NCBI GenBank assembly: GCA_018985235.1
Contig: JADGIG010000005.1
Span: 1 to 64,000, forward strand
Source: Sanchytrium tribonematis
Taxonomy: Eukaryota > Sanchytriomycota > Sanchytriomycetes > Sanchytriales > Sanchytriaceae
DNA length: 64,000 bases
Reading direction: 5' to 3'
The notes under the pieces were generated by a model. The model was given only the letters and a program-made list of their open reading frames with translations. It was not told the origin of the DNA and did not search any database. Shown here in pieces: positions 27,195 through 36,633 of this stretch. Every line of letters begins with the position of its first letter. Position 1 is the stretch's first letter. The translations under genes and the position numbers were made by a program.

Positions 27195-27677
27195 ATGACA
27201 ATTACTCTGCCAAAATCTGTCGAATACTTAATTACTCCTACTCTAGATTCCAATCTAGTGTCTCTTGTAGCAACAGAAAAGCTGCTAAAGGTACTGGATG
27301 CCAAGTTAGTTGAAGAGTTATACGATTCAAGACTTATTCCTATTGCGGCAAGTGAACCAACTTACGCTTTGTATTTATCAAATAAAAAACCAAACGTAGC
27401 AATATTAATAAGAAGATCCCAAATTCGATTTGGATTTAGAAAAGAATATTTCGAAGAATTAAAACAATGCACCGCAAAATGTATTGGAATTGGTAGTCTG
27501 CCTACATATCTAAAATCGGAAAATCTGTTGTCCAAGGGAAGTAATTTTGGTACATCTAATAGATTTGGGATCGAAACCGTAGTTTACTATAGTGAACATG
27601 GTAATTTAGATGAAAATGCGTCAGCTCTTGAACATCAAAGTGTAAAATACCTCAGGGAAAACAATATTTTGATATAG
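27195..27677 (+). CDS. Hypothetical protein, 160 aa
   Basis: An ATG-started frame (MTITLPKSVEYLITPTLDSN) 19 bp after the small membrane protein and in the same direction. It is soluble, mixed alpha/beta, with RRSQIRFGFRKEYFEEL in the middle and SKGSNFGTSNRFGIETVVYY later. I could not assign a family. Codon use and base composition look like its neighbours, and there is no overlapping alternative gene. Confidence 0.6.
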   Translation: MTITLPKSVEYLITPTLDSNLVSLVATEKLLKVLDAKLVEELYDSRLIPIAASEPTYALYLSNKKPNVAILIRRSQIRFGFRKEYFEELKQCTAKCIGIGSLPTYLKSENLLSKGSNFGTSNRFGIETVVYYSEHGNLDENASALEHQSVKYLRENNILI

Positions 27678-27687
27678 TAAATATTTA

Positions 27688-28566
27688 TTACCAATTGTAT
27701 GGTGGAACTACGAATAAAACAATGAAGCAGAACAAGGTTGCGGCTGTGGCCTGTTTTTTGATTTTGCTGGATCTTTTCCCTTGATATTGGCATGCGTATT
27801 CATCCTCAACAGTTGCTAGGCCTTCGTAACCTTTGGTGTTCTTTTGCTTTTTGTCGGCAAAATATACACAAAATTTTGCTTTCCACTGAAAGTAGCAAAT
27901 GAAAATAATGTATAAAAATGGAAATCCAAAAAGCCGATAATATTGAGAAACTTTAAAACCTATAATCAATCCATAAAAGATAGTTGCCAAGCCCAGAAAA
28001 ATCAAGCAGAATATAGCTCTCAAACGACGATGCTGTACGAGTATGTTTTGATCCAGGGCTAATTGTTTAAACTTTGGCAAGTCATTTTGAAGAATGTTGT
28101 CCAAAATTGCTTTTTGCACATCTTTGAAAATTCCAGGGTGGAATCTGCCTTTTTTATAAAGGTCTAAACATTCATCGCGAACTTTTGAGCTGATATTAAC
28201 TTCCAAAGAGGAGCCAATTTTTATATACTTGTCGATAATGTTACGGCAGATATCCTCACACCACAATTTTAATCCATTCTCATCTTTTACTTCAGAATGA
28301 AAGTCTTGCATCGAAGACAACTGATTTACAATCAAGATATCGTCAGCAGATAATTGTGGATTTAATCCAATCTTTTGGCATTCTCGATGATACACTTCGT
28401 TGAACTTACAAAATTCGAAATATAAAATGGTGTTTTCGCTTGTATATGTAGATTCAACAAAGGTTAACCAATTTTCTCGCGTAATTGGCTCCTTAGTTTT
28501 CCCACTGAATATATTCTTTACTAATTGCGCGTCACCCAAAAGACTTTGTCTCTTCCCTGATGGCAT
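27688..28566 (-). CDS. RGS-domain membrane protein, RAX1-like
   Basis: A 292-residue protein with an RGS-like domain at about residues 20-175 (FVESTYTSENTILYFEFCKF and later FHPGIFKDVQKAILDNILQN), then three hydrophobic helices (CLIFLGLATIFYGLIIGFKV, LFGFPFLYIIFICYF, AATLFCFIVLFVV). This RGS-plus-C-terminal-helices order is that of fungal Rax1, a cortical landmark protein for polarity. RGS domains elsewhere speed GTP hydrolysis by G-alpha; whether this one does is unknown. The stop codon lies in TAATAAA. Confidence 0.65.
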   Translation of the reverse strand: MPSGKRQSLLGDAQLVKNIFSGKTKEPITRENWLTFVESTYTSENTILYFEFCKFNEVYHRECQKIGLNPQLSADDILIVNQLSSMQDFHSEVKDENGLKLWCEDICRNIIDKYIKIGSSLEVNISSKVRDECLDLYKKGRFHPGIFKDVQKAILDNILQNDLPKFKQLALDQNILVQHRRLRAIFCLIFLGLATIFYGLIIGFKVSQYYRLFGFPFLYIIFICYFQWKAKFCVYFADKKQKNTKGYEGLATVEDEYACQYQGKRSSKIKKQATAATLFCFIVLFVVPPYNW

Positions 28567-28642
28567 AAAGTGGCTTCATTATATCCAAATCAAGTTAATC
28601 AAATAATTGACGCGGAAAATTAGATTTACATGAGTCAAATAT

Positions 28643-28840
28643 TTATTTCAATTTTTTGTTCGTTAGACATTGTTGTACATTAATTTTGGGAATTTGAATT
28701 TTAGGAACTGCTTTGTATAATTTTTTCTTGCAAATCAAATGATTTTCATCCATATAGTCTATTTCGCCCTCGCTTAAAAGTTCATATGGCGAATTCTTAA
28801 TATCTAACCCTTCCGCAATCCTCACAATTTTACCACCCAT
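28643..28840 (-). CDS. Small hypothetical protein, 65 aa
   Basis: An ATG-started frame (MGGKIVRIAEGLDI) in the gap between the RAX1-like gene and the dynein-tail gene. Its stop codon is AAATAAAT, so TAA is embedded in AATAAA, the local hallmark of true gene ends. It is hydrophilic with a Lys-rich C-terminus. No family is recognised; it could be part of a longer spliced gene. Confidence 0.45.
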   Translation of the reverse strand: MGGKIVRIAEGLDIKNSPYELLSEGEIDYMDENHLICKKKLYKAVPKIQIPKINVQQCLTNKKLK

Positions 28841-28950
28841 TTCAAAAAATTCGAGGGGCCATCATTGCAATCGTGTGTTGACCTAAATTTTTAAATTGTT
28901 TTTGTTTTTTCCTTGAACTGAGTTGCGCGAATTTGTCTCTTTATTTGAGA

Positions 28951-31683
28951 ATGAAACTTCTCGGCATATCCGCACTTGGGTCCGCACAAGACGAAGTTTT
29001 TAGTTATTTGGAGAGAATCTTAGCAGAATGGATACCAGAGGATCTGATGGAAATCCCAAATCAAGTTACTAAAAGGCTCTGTGAAATTATAGTCAGCAAG
29101 TGGATAGTCTTTCTTGAGTCTGAAATGAAAATCTTAACATTTGGACTAAACATCAAGGAATGCATTAACTATTTTACTGAAAAGTGCTCAAAAATAGAAA
29201 TTTATGCGCAATTTATTCAAAAAGAGCTAATGAAAGAGGAGCTTCATCAAATATGCGATAGCTTTGTTTACAACCAGATTCAAGACATGCTCAAGAAGCT
29301 TATTCAATTCGATAGTGACTGCCGTTCTAAAGTTGATTGTTTTCAGTCGCTAAAAAAGTTTGATGGAGTTTTAACAGAACAGAGGCATCTTCCTGAAGTA
29401 TGTGCCACATTTTATAAAATGAAATTGGAACATAATGTAAAATCAGAGGACATGGATCTCTTTCTTAATGCTGTAGTATGGTCTATTTGTTCCACATATA
29501 CAAAATCCAAAAATGAAATTGAAGACTACAACCTGATCGAGTGTTTTGAGATGGTAGGTGCCCTGCAGAATTATATTTATATATTTGATAAGTTTGACCA
29601 GCATCCGGGGTTTCATTCTGCTATAAATAAGAATCTGTCAGGCTTGAAAGAGGGTAATTTAGCATTGCAGTATGCTCAGGATTTGCTATTTTGTGTTCAT
29701 TCAAAAAGTGAGTTTGCCTTTGGTAATCTAAAAGGTAAAATTGATAGTTTTAACGCTTTGTTGCTCGAAGAAAGTTTAGAAACACTCACTAAGTCATTCA
29801 ATCTGACATTTTCGTCAATTAATGAAAATAGTGACTCGATATTTAAACAAGATCAATCGTTGTGGAAGGAGCACTTTCTAGCATTCAGAAGGGAAGTTTC
29901 TTTAGAAGAAGACAACTTAATGGGAGTAGTAAACCAAGCTTTGGAGAGTACTGAATCTATTGAAAGGAAACTGTCCCTAATTAGACTGTTTTCATCTTTC
30001 CCAACGAGTGAAAAGACACACCGCTTTTTAGACCAACAAAAAAGAATACTCAGAGATATTATAATGACTAAAATTCAAAATTTGAGAAAACAATTTGACT
30101 TCAAGAAAGCGGAGCCTGAAATCCCTATTGGCAGGCATCGATATTGTGGATCTGCTAACTGGGCATTTCGTTATTTGGAACAGTTGAAATATTTTGAAGG
30201 TCTAATGAAACAGCTTATCATTTCAATTAACGCCGAGCTGCAAGAAATTGAAGCTTTCAAACAGCAAATTCGCAATTATGTTAGCGATATGTATAATATG
30301 TGGAAGCAATCATTGGCTGACGATATGGATTTATATTTACAATATCCCATATTTTCTTTGCATTCAGGTACATTGAATGTCAATCTCGATATTCATTTTA
30401 TCAATAGTGTACAAGAAGCCTCTGCTTGGAAAAAGTTAAATTTTGAAGTTCCCAACAAATTCAATAGTTATATATCAAACTATGACGAAATAATCCATTG
30501 TAAAGAGATTGTTTCCGAAGTTTGTGTAAAATTTAATTTGATACGAACGCAAATTGGTATGAATTTTGATTGTGTTTTTCAACATTTAAAGGAGGATGTG
30601 TTAAAGGTATGTCAAAAGGGCTTGTATGACTTAAATTGGAGCAATCTTTTAGAAATTCAGTCCTATTGTAAAAATCTAAATTTCTCGCTCTCTTCTCTTT
30701 ACCAAATCTGCTTTAAAACTCGCACATTGATGACCCAGTATCTCTCATCATTTGAAAAGCTTTCACAAGTCGATATGCTTTCTTCTCTGTCTGGAACACC
30801 CGAGGGAGTTCCCATCGAGGATGCTTTGGTATTCCTAAATGAAGAAGTAGACATTTTAATTCAAAAGTTTAAAGATAAAATTACGGAATTAGAAGATATG
30901 AAAATTCAATTTCAGATGACCCTGAGGTTTTTCAATGACTCCATCTGGCTTAACTTGAAATCAGAACTTTTGGCAATCATTAATGAGTTAATTGTCAAAA
31001 GTCATAGTAATCTTGTGAACAATTTATCAAAACTTTTATCTGTGAATAATGATGACCAGGACTTTGATGATGCAATTCATTTTCTGCTTTTAGTAAAGCT
31101 GGATGGCAACAAATTACAAATTGTCCCTTCCAAGGAATTTATTTTGGATGAAATACATCAATTTTTAAAGCAAATATTAAAAAAATATGTGTCCATTACA
31201 AGCATGAATGTCAGTCAGTTCACTGGACCTGAAATGCGTCATGATATTGATATACTATACGCTCAATGCGAAAAAGTATTAGAATATGATCAATTTAAGG
31301 ATATCTACGAAGTTAACAAAGATGCGTTTATTCGAAGATATTCTCGCCAAAATCCGACGTTAGATATTATTGACGCTGACATTCAGAAATATGTAGAATT
31401 GGCTGCACAATTGAATTCTAAAATCGAGAATTACCAAGAAGTCAACATATTTACTCTAAATAACACGGAGGCCAAAAATTCAATATTATGGCATTGTTCT
31501 CAGTGGCAGGAAAAGTTTAAAGAACTACTTGGTGTCTTGACTGGTAAATTGATAGATGCTTTTGTAGAAAATAAAGATCTGGAGGACGAAATTGAGTCAC
31601 ATATTGTTGTTCTTGAAAAATACAATTTCGACATCAAGGCCCTACTAGCTAAGTTCAAGAATATTTCCAAAATTAAGAAATAA
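28951..31683 (+). CDS. Dynein heavy-chain tail-only protein (axonemal type)
   Basis: A 910-residue all-helical protein from ATG 28951 that follows the dynein heavy-chain N-terminal (DHC_N1) pattern. Landmarks are FAFGNLKGKIDSFN, then LEEDNLMGVVNQALE, IERKLSLIRLFSSF, and near residue 388 EIPIGRHRYCGSANWAFRYL in place of 'PPvaGaikWarqL'. Next comes YNMWKQSLADDMDLYLQYPI, then LNVNLDIHFINSVQE in place of 'lvsVNFDpeLv.llrEv'. The C-terminus (QKYVELAAQLNSKIENYQEV) resembles the region before the linker. It stops there: no linker, AAA ring or microtubule-binding domain follows, since IML1 begins 8 bp later on the other strand. It may be a flagellar assembly scaffold or a relic. Confidence 0.75.
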   Translation: MKLLGISALGSAQDEVFSYLERILAEWIPEDLMEIPNQVTKRLCEIIVSKWIVFLESEMKILTFGLNIKECINYFTEKCSKIEIYAQFIQKELMKEELHQICDSFVYNQIQDMLKKLIQFDSDCRSKVDCFQSLKKFDGVLTEQRHLPEVCATFYKMKLEHNVKSEDMDLFLNAVVWSICSTYTKSKNEIEDYNLIECFEMVGALQNYIYIFDKFDQHPGFHSAINKNLSGLKEGNLALQYAQDLLFCVHSKSEFAFGNLKGKIDSFNALLLEESLETLTKSFNLTFSSINENSDSIFKQDQSLWKEHFLAFRREVSLEEDNLMGVVNQALESTESIERKLSLIRLFSSFPTSEKTHRFLDQQKRILRDIIMTKIQNLRKQFDFKKAEPEIPIGRHRYCGSANWAFRYLEQLKYFEGLMKQLIISINAELQEIEAFKQQIRNYVSDMYNMWKQSLADDMDLYLQYPIFSLHSGTLNVNLDIHFINSVQEASAWKKLNFEVPNKFNSYISNYDEIIHCKEIVSEVCVKFNLIRTQIGMNFDCVFQHLKEDVLKVCQKGLYDLNWSNLLEIQSYCKNLNFSLSSLYQICFKTRTLMTQYLSSFEKLSQVDMLSSLSGTPEGVPIEDALVFLNEEVDILIQKFKDKITELEDMKIQFQMTLRFFNDSIWLNLKSELLAIINELIVKSHSNLVNNLSKLLSVNNDDQDFDDAIHFLLLVKLDGNKLQIVPSKEFILDEIHQFLKQILKKYVSITSMNVSQFTGPEMRHDIDILYAQCEKVLEYDQFKDIYEVNKDAFIRRYSRQNPTLDIIDADIQKYVELAAQLNSKIENYQEVNIFTLNNTEAKNSILWHCSQWQEKFKELLGVLTGKLIDAFVENKDLEDEIESHIVVLEKYNFDIKALLAKFKNISKIKK

Positions 31684-31691
31684 AATTTATT
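31679..31691. terminator. Back-to-back poly(A) signals of dynein-tail and IML1 genes
   Basis: AATAAA overlaps the dynein-tail stop codon and a reverse AATAAA begins next to the IML1 stop codon (TGA followed by AATAAA on that strand). The two convergent genes end only 8 bp apart. Confidence 0.55.
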
Positions 31692-34600
31692 TCAATCAAC
31701 TGGAGAATTTGGCACAGAACCAATATTTTCCAAAACTTCCGATTTCTGTGCATTTATATCATCCAAATTTTCTGCGACAACCTTGGAGTGTATGCATCTG
31801 TCGTAAAAACTTTCCAGTCTATTTTTATCTCCAGCAAAAGAAGTCAATTGTTCTAAGCAATTGGAGGTATAATCAAATTCCATTTTACCATACATGTCAG
31901 ATGGATCAAACATTGGGTTCTCAACCCATTTTAATTCGTTATTGCCTGGCTTAAAAAGCAAAAAACATGCTCCTGATCTATGAATATACTGCGAATATTC
32001 AGTAGGTGTTTTGTTATGAGAAAATGAGAGTTTATAGTGATCAGGAAACAAATAATCACTTTCAATATCAAGGATGTAACCAAGTTCAAGTGCCATTTGT
32101 CCCAGAAAGTAGCCCACTGGCATATTTGAGGCATAAAATTGGTCTAATTTTGAGACTTCTGGTGGTTCCAAAGCAAATCTTACGATGTACGGCTGACGGA
32201 ATGGATTTTTGTCACCCAGTAAGATGGTTTGCTCGGATGGCGTCTCCACCAACTTAAAACCAGTAGCAGCGGCGCTTCTGGTCCAAGAATGCACCAGATT
32301 TTCAACATAGTAACTACTGCTTAAAAGCCAATGAATTTGAAAATGATAGCACATTTTGGGATTATGTATGGTATCAAAGTGCAATACACATAGTTGCCGA
32401 TTGTCCAAGTCAGAATGCTTATTTGCGTCGATCATCATCTTCTCACTCAATCGAAACTTTTTTGCTGCATCCATAATTTGACTTTTGGATTTTTCAGAGA
32501 TTGAGTCAATGCTGTTTGATTTTGATCTGACAAACCAACCAAAAGAGCGATCTTGCTTGATTTCGTTGTATTGAGGAGTTAGGCGATAAAAGTAATGTCC
32601 GTCAAGTAATGTATGCTTGGATTTCACGTGCTCGAATAGTCCCTTGTTAAGCAATTCGTTTCCAAATTCTACGGCATCCTCTCTATTATTAATATCTTGG
32701 AAAGTTCGAATTAAGAAATCCACAAAATCATTTCCTAGAAATACCCTTTCATAAAAACGAAGATGCCATCTTCTATCTTTAAAATGAAGTCCATTTGCTG
32801 AATCTAACATCATTTTTGCAACCTGCTCCGTAGACACCGATTTTCGGGTAACATCAGTTGGAAAATTTTCAATGGTTGGGGTATTTGGGTCCTCAAATGG
32901 TTTTTGTAATTCATTTCGAACATGTGAAGCTGCCGAAAAAGTTGTCATTGATACACCTAGATTTGATACTGAATCCGCCAACTTTTTAGGCTTTATGCTA
33001 ATAGATTCCTTATCTCTATACTGCACCTTGACAAAATTTTCCAAAAAGCGCAAAAATCCAGCTATTCTAAGTTCTTCTTCGTCCAAAGTATCATTTTTGG
33101 GATTTATCAAAGACAAATTGCTGGGAGGGTTTTCTAATGGTATAAGCAGATATCTCGTCCTGTAAAAGCTCAGACTTTTAAGACTGTCATCATCTTTCCA
33201 ACCAGAAATCAATTGGTCTAGTGTATTCCAATTATACTTTTCGAAATTTGGAAAAGAAAATTCAGTAGAACATGGAGCAAATTTGATTGCGTGAGAAAAT
33301 GAAAGAAAATATCTATATTTGATCGATCCCCGATCATAATTGGCTTTTTTGATGTACCTTGTCACCTCAATCGAATTCGAAGGATAATCGATTGCAATCT
33401 TATGAACTTCTCTACTACGGACTAATTTTAGTCGCTCAATGGTTTGCTTTTCGCTTCTTGGATTTAAAATTTGCAATACTTGACTGGCATTTGAATTTTG
33501 TGAATATAAAGAAGGGTTGAGTCTTGATTTGAAAAACGAATTGTCATTTTTGCTGCCGTCTTTATAGTATTCTACAACTGGTCTTTCGATTTTAGTAGTT
33601 AGTGTATCAAATTGAGGTGAAGGAGATTTCGCAAGCCCGAGGTCCTTAAGACTATTTTCTTCCTGAGAACGATGAAGTTGAAACCCTTCAGAGAGCCTTA
33701 TGTATAACATATCTCTCAACTGTTCTTCTAGTGCGTCCAAATTATCGCTGTTAATTTTTTTAGCGAGTGAAACTCCTTCAATATTACCACCATTTGAAAT
33801 GTTATAATTGTATTCAAGATAATTAGCCAAAAGTTCAGATTTAGCAGGAAAGCTTTCTATTGTAACAGGTAATTGGGCAGGAAACAAAACGCTACTCCAT
33901 TTGACCTTTGCAATGTTATATTTAGTAATTTCATCTTCAAGGTAAAAATGTTCCCATCGTTTCATTGCCAGGTTTGTATCCGTTCTCATAATTTTTTGCA
34001 AACCGAACATTGGGGAGCTGTTTGCTGCGGATGGCGTTACGAGCCCTGAATTTTTAGTAAATGATTTTGATGGGCTGAATTTAATAGACATACCACTCGA
34101 TTCCCTACTTTGAGCGTTAGTTGCCTGAATCTTCTTGGCCCATTTATTTTCGGCATACTTGGGAGTGCGGTACCCAATCTTTTGCTGAATATCAATAGGA
34201 ACTGCATAAGTCTCCTTTTCTTGGAGATCTAATCTTGAGCTAAGGCTTTTGCTGCCTGGAGAGCCGTCAGATAAAGATAAGTTAGATTGATAAGAAGATG
34301 CTAATTCAAATTTTGGAGACTTTTCCCAGGGTAAACTGCTATTCTCATAGCTATCTTTCGTCGGTAATTTGTCTGTAGTGGTAGTTCTAGCTGCCTTGAA
34401 AACCTGCTCATCATATTCTTGAAATGCTTCATCATCGTCTCGAATTTCAAAGTCGTGTATTTTGTACTGCTTTCTTTGGCTATATTTCAGCTTCAAATTT
34501 TGAAATGGCTCTCTTAGAATCATTTTATCGGCATAGAGATTGTGTAACGTTTTAGTTTTCATAAAAGTGCATCCAGTATAATAGCTTAAGTCCAGCCATT

Positions 34601-35885
34601 CTGGAACATAATATATCCAAGAGGAGTCTCCAGTTATTTCATCGAAATCTCTATATAATGGATCGACTTCCGGTGGACTGGACTTCATTTGAGGTGGAGA
34701 TCTATCAAAGCTAAAATCATGCACACTTGGCAAAAATGCAAATACAGGAGTTTTTGAAAAAGGCGGCGGAGCTAGGCAAATTATGTCTAAGCCAGTACCA
34801 TATTCTAACATACGATCATTAAGAAGCCTTAATACTATTTTATCACAACAGACAATTCCATTTAGACTCGAAACTACTATCATTGAAAATCCTGTAGAAC
34901 TTAAATACAATTCTCTACCCCCAATCATATTCTCATGCGAGTTCATGGCTAAATTGACCGCTTCTAAAATATTTCCTTCTTTGGCAAACGCTAGCTGGAA
35001 GGCACCAACTTGATCATCGCTGTTGAGAATGCTTTCTCTAAAATTCAAGACATTTTTTCTAATATCGGTCATCAAGGTTTTATAATCGACAGTTTTGCTA
35101 TTTAACGACAAAATCTGATAAAAGTCTTTGCATGGGCGCCCCAGAAAATCTCTTTCGATATCTGTGGCTGATAGATTCAATATAGAAGAATTTAGGAGTG
35201 ATTCAGTATACCTAAGATTGTCTGAATAATCCTCAGTAAGAATGATTCTTCCGAATAATACAACTGTCAATCTATGATTTGTTTTCTCATCTTTCCATTG
35301 TTTACAGAGTTTGGGAATAATTCCAGATACCATTTTTTCATAATAAGTATCACCATCATGTGCAAAATCAAAAAGCTCCCGTGATATATGAAGAAAAAGA
35401 AACATTTGGGCAGATTTCGATCTGTAGATTGTCTTACTAGTGTTATCGTAATATGCACTTGGAACTTCTTTATCCCCGACAACAATTTTCCTAACCTGTG
35501 CCTTTAAAATACCGAAATTTAACGTTTTACCGACAAATAAGGCCCGCTTCTGTATAGAATTTGTAAATCTATGAAAATCTCCGTTTGAAAAATACTGATC
35601 TTTAATAGTAAACTCGATGTATGTAGCAACTGGAGGTTTTTCTGTTTTCGTGATAACCCCGTCTGCTCTTTGAGATATATTTAGAAGATTTGCAGCTTCA
35701 GTTCCTAATTGAACTTGTCCTAACCTACACAAACTCATTTTTGCTTGTAAGAATAAATGTGCATTTCGATCTTGCAATGTAATTTTGACATGGTCTTGAT
35801 TCTTAATGTGAGGAAATGCTTTTTCGTCCAGAACCAAATCATCTACGGAGTCACTTCTCCAAATGCTTGTGTTGAAGCTTTGCAT
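31692..35885 (-). CDS. IML1: GATOR1/SEACIT subunit IML1 (DEPDC5)
   Basis: A 1397-residue protein with the DEPDC5/Iml1 architecture. An N-terminal domain includes VKITLQDRNAHLFLQAKMSL. The Iml1 core (about 110-400) has QKRALFVGKTLNFGILKA, QMFLFLHISRELFDFAHDGD and HRLTVVLFGRI. A DEP domain is near residues 1030-1110 (FKDRRWHLRFYERVFLGNDF, then ELLNKGLFEHV), and a C-terminal domain ends near FDYTSNCLEQL. GATOR1 is the GTPase-activating complex for RagA/Gtr1 and shuts off TORC1 when amino acids are low. No intron is needed. Confidence 0.93.
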   Translation of the reverse strand: MQSFNTSIWRSDSVDDLVLDEKAFPHIKNQDHVKITLQDRNAHLFLQAKMSLCRLGQVQLGTEAANLLNISQRADGVITKTEKPPVATYIEFTIKDQYFSNGDFHRFTNSIQKRALFVGKTLNFGILKAQVRKIVVGDKEVPSAYYDNTSKTIYRSKSAQMFLFLHISRELFDFAHDGDTYYEKMVSGIIPKLCKQWKDEKTNHRLTVVLFGRIILTEDYSDNLRYTESLLNSSILNLSATDIERDFLGRPCKDFYQILSLNSKTVDYKTLMTDIRKNVLNFRESILNSDDQVGAFQLAFAKEGNILEAVNLAMNSHENMIGGRELYLSSTGFSMIVVSSLNGIVCCDKIVLRLLNDRMLEYGTGLDIICLAPPPFSKTPVFAFLPSVHDFSFDRSPPQMKSSPPEVDPLYRDFDEITGDSSWIYYVPEWLDLSYYTGCTFMKTKTLHNLYADKMILREPFQNLKLKYSQRKQYKIHDFEIRDDDEAFQEYDEQVFKAARTTTTDKLPTKDSYENSSLPWEKSPKFELASSYQSNLSLSDGSPGSKSLSSRLDLQEKETYAVPIDIQQKIGYRTPKYAENKWAKKIQATNAQSRESSGMSIKFSPSKSFTKNSGLVTPSAANSSPMFGLQKIMRTDTNLAMKRWEHFYLEDEITKYNIAKVKWSSVLFPAQLPVTIESFPAKSELLANYLEYNYNISNGGNIEGVSLAKKINSDNLDALEEQLRDMLYIRLSEGFQLHRSQEENSLKDLGLAKSPSPQFDTLTTKIERPVVEYYKDGSKNDNSFFKSRLNPSLYSQNSNASQVLQILNPRSEKQTIERLKLVRSREVHKIAIDYPSNSIEVTRYIKKANYDRGSIKYRYFLSFSHAIKFAPCSTEFSFPNFEKYNWNTLDQLISGWKDDDSLKSLSFYRTRYLLIPLENPPSNLSLINPKNDTLDEEELRIAGFLRFLENFVKVQYRDKESISIKPKKLADSVSNLGVSMTTFSAASHVRNELQKPFEDPNTPTIENFPTDVTRKSVSTEQVAKMMLDSANGLHFKDRRWHLRFYERVFLGNDFVDFLIRTFQDINNREDAVEFGNELLNKGLFEHVKSKHTLLDGHYFYRLTPQYNEIKQDRSFGWFVRSKSNSIDSISEKSKSQIMDAAKKFRLSEKMMIDANKHSDLDNRQLCVLHFDTIHNPKMCYHFQIHWLLSSSYYVENLVHSWTRSAAATGFKLVETPSEQTILLGDKNPFRQPYIVRFALEPPEVSKLDQFYASNMPVGYFLGQMALELGYILDIESDYLFPDHYKLSFSHNKTPTEYSQYIHRSGACFLLFKPGNNELKWVENPMFDPSDMYGKMEFDYTSNCLEQLTSFAGDKNRLESFYDRCIHSKVVAENLDDINAQKSEVLENIGSVPNSPVD

Positions 35886-35911
35886 TTTTCAGGGGAATAC
35901 AATCAAATGTT

Positions 35912-36592
35912 TTATTTTCGAATAAGGCTAAGAAATTCTTCTCTGGTTTTCGGATCGCTTCGAAAAACTCCATGCATAGAAGAGGTGACTGTCTTTGCTT
36001 GTGTTTTAGAAACGCCTCGCATGACCATGCAAAAATGCTTACACTCAACAACTACTGCCACTCCTTGTGGCTCTAAAATATTCATTAAAGCGAGTGCAAT
36101 TTGTTTAGTCAATCGCTCTTGTACTTGCAATCTTCTTGCATAAACTTCCGCAATTCTTGCTAATTTTGATAGACCTATGACTCTCTGGTTTGGTATATAG
36201 GCGATATGTACTGTGCCGCTGAACGGAACCAGATGATGTTCACACAAACTGAAGATATCAATATCTTTTACAAGAACCATTTCTTCGTGGTCTTCATTAA
36301 ATAGCGCGCCATTTACAATATCTTTCATACAATCATGATATCCTTTTGTAAAATATAGTAATGCTTTTGCATAGCGTTCAGGAGTTTTCAACAAACCTTC
36401 ACGGCTTGGATCTTCTCCTACATATTTCAAGATAGTTTTCACTGCTTCGCTGATTTTTTCAATTTTTTCTTGTTCTTCCTCTTTCGTCACCTTGTCGGTA
36501 AAAGAAGGGGGCTTGAAGTCAAGCTTTCCAAATGCAATCGGAGAAGCACTTCTTTTAGACTCCCACTGGAATAGATCTTTATTATGTTCCAT
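35912..36592 (-). CDS. GCH1: GTP cyclohydrolase I
   Basis: From ATG 36592 ([10 protein letters not shown]) the protein has 226 residues. It shows the FolE core: [38 protein letters not shown] (zinc Cys and His), [25 protein letters not shown] and [15 protein letters not shown] (second zinc Cys), closing with TSSMHGVFR and TREEFLSL. The enzyme makes dihydroneopterin triphosphate for folate or tetrahydrobiopterin. The frame is open upstream without an ATG. The start lies 41 bp from the divergent hexosaminidase start. Confidence 0.95.
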   Translation of the reverse strand: MEHNKDLFQWESKRSASPIAFGKLDFKPPSFTDKVTKEEEQEKIEKISEAVKTILKYVGEDPSREGLLKTPERYAKALLYFTKGYHDCMKDIVNGALFNEDHEEMVLVKDIDIFSLCEHHLVPFSGTVHIAYIPNQRVIGLSKLARIAEVYARRLQVQERLTKQIALALMNILEPQGVAVVVECKHFCMVMRGVSKTQAKTVTSSMHGVFRSDPKTREEFLSLIRK

Positions 36593-36633
36593 CGCAGGAT
36601 TTGAATGTTTTAGGGGAATTCGCCATTTGGAAC

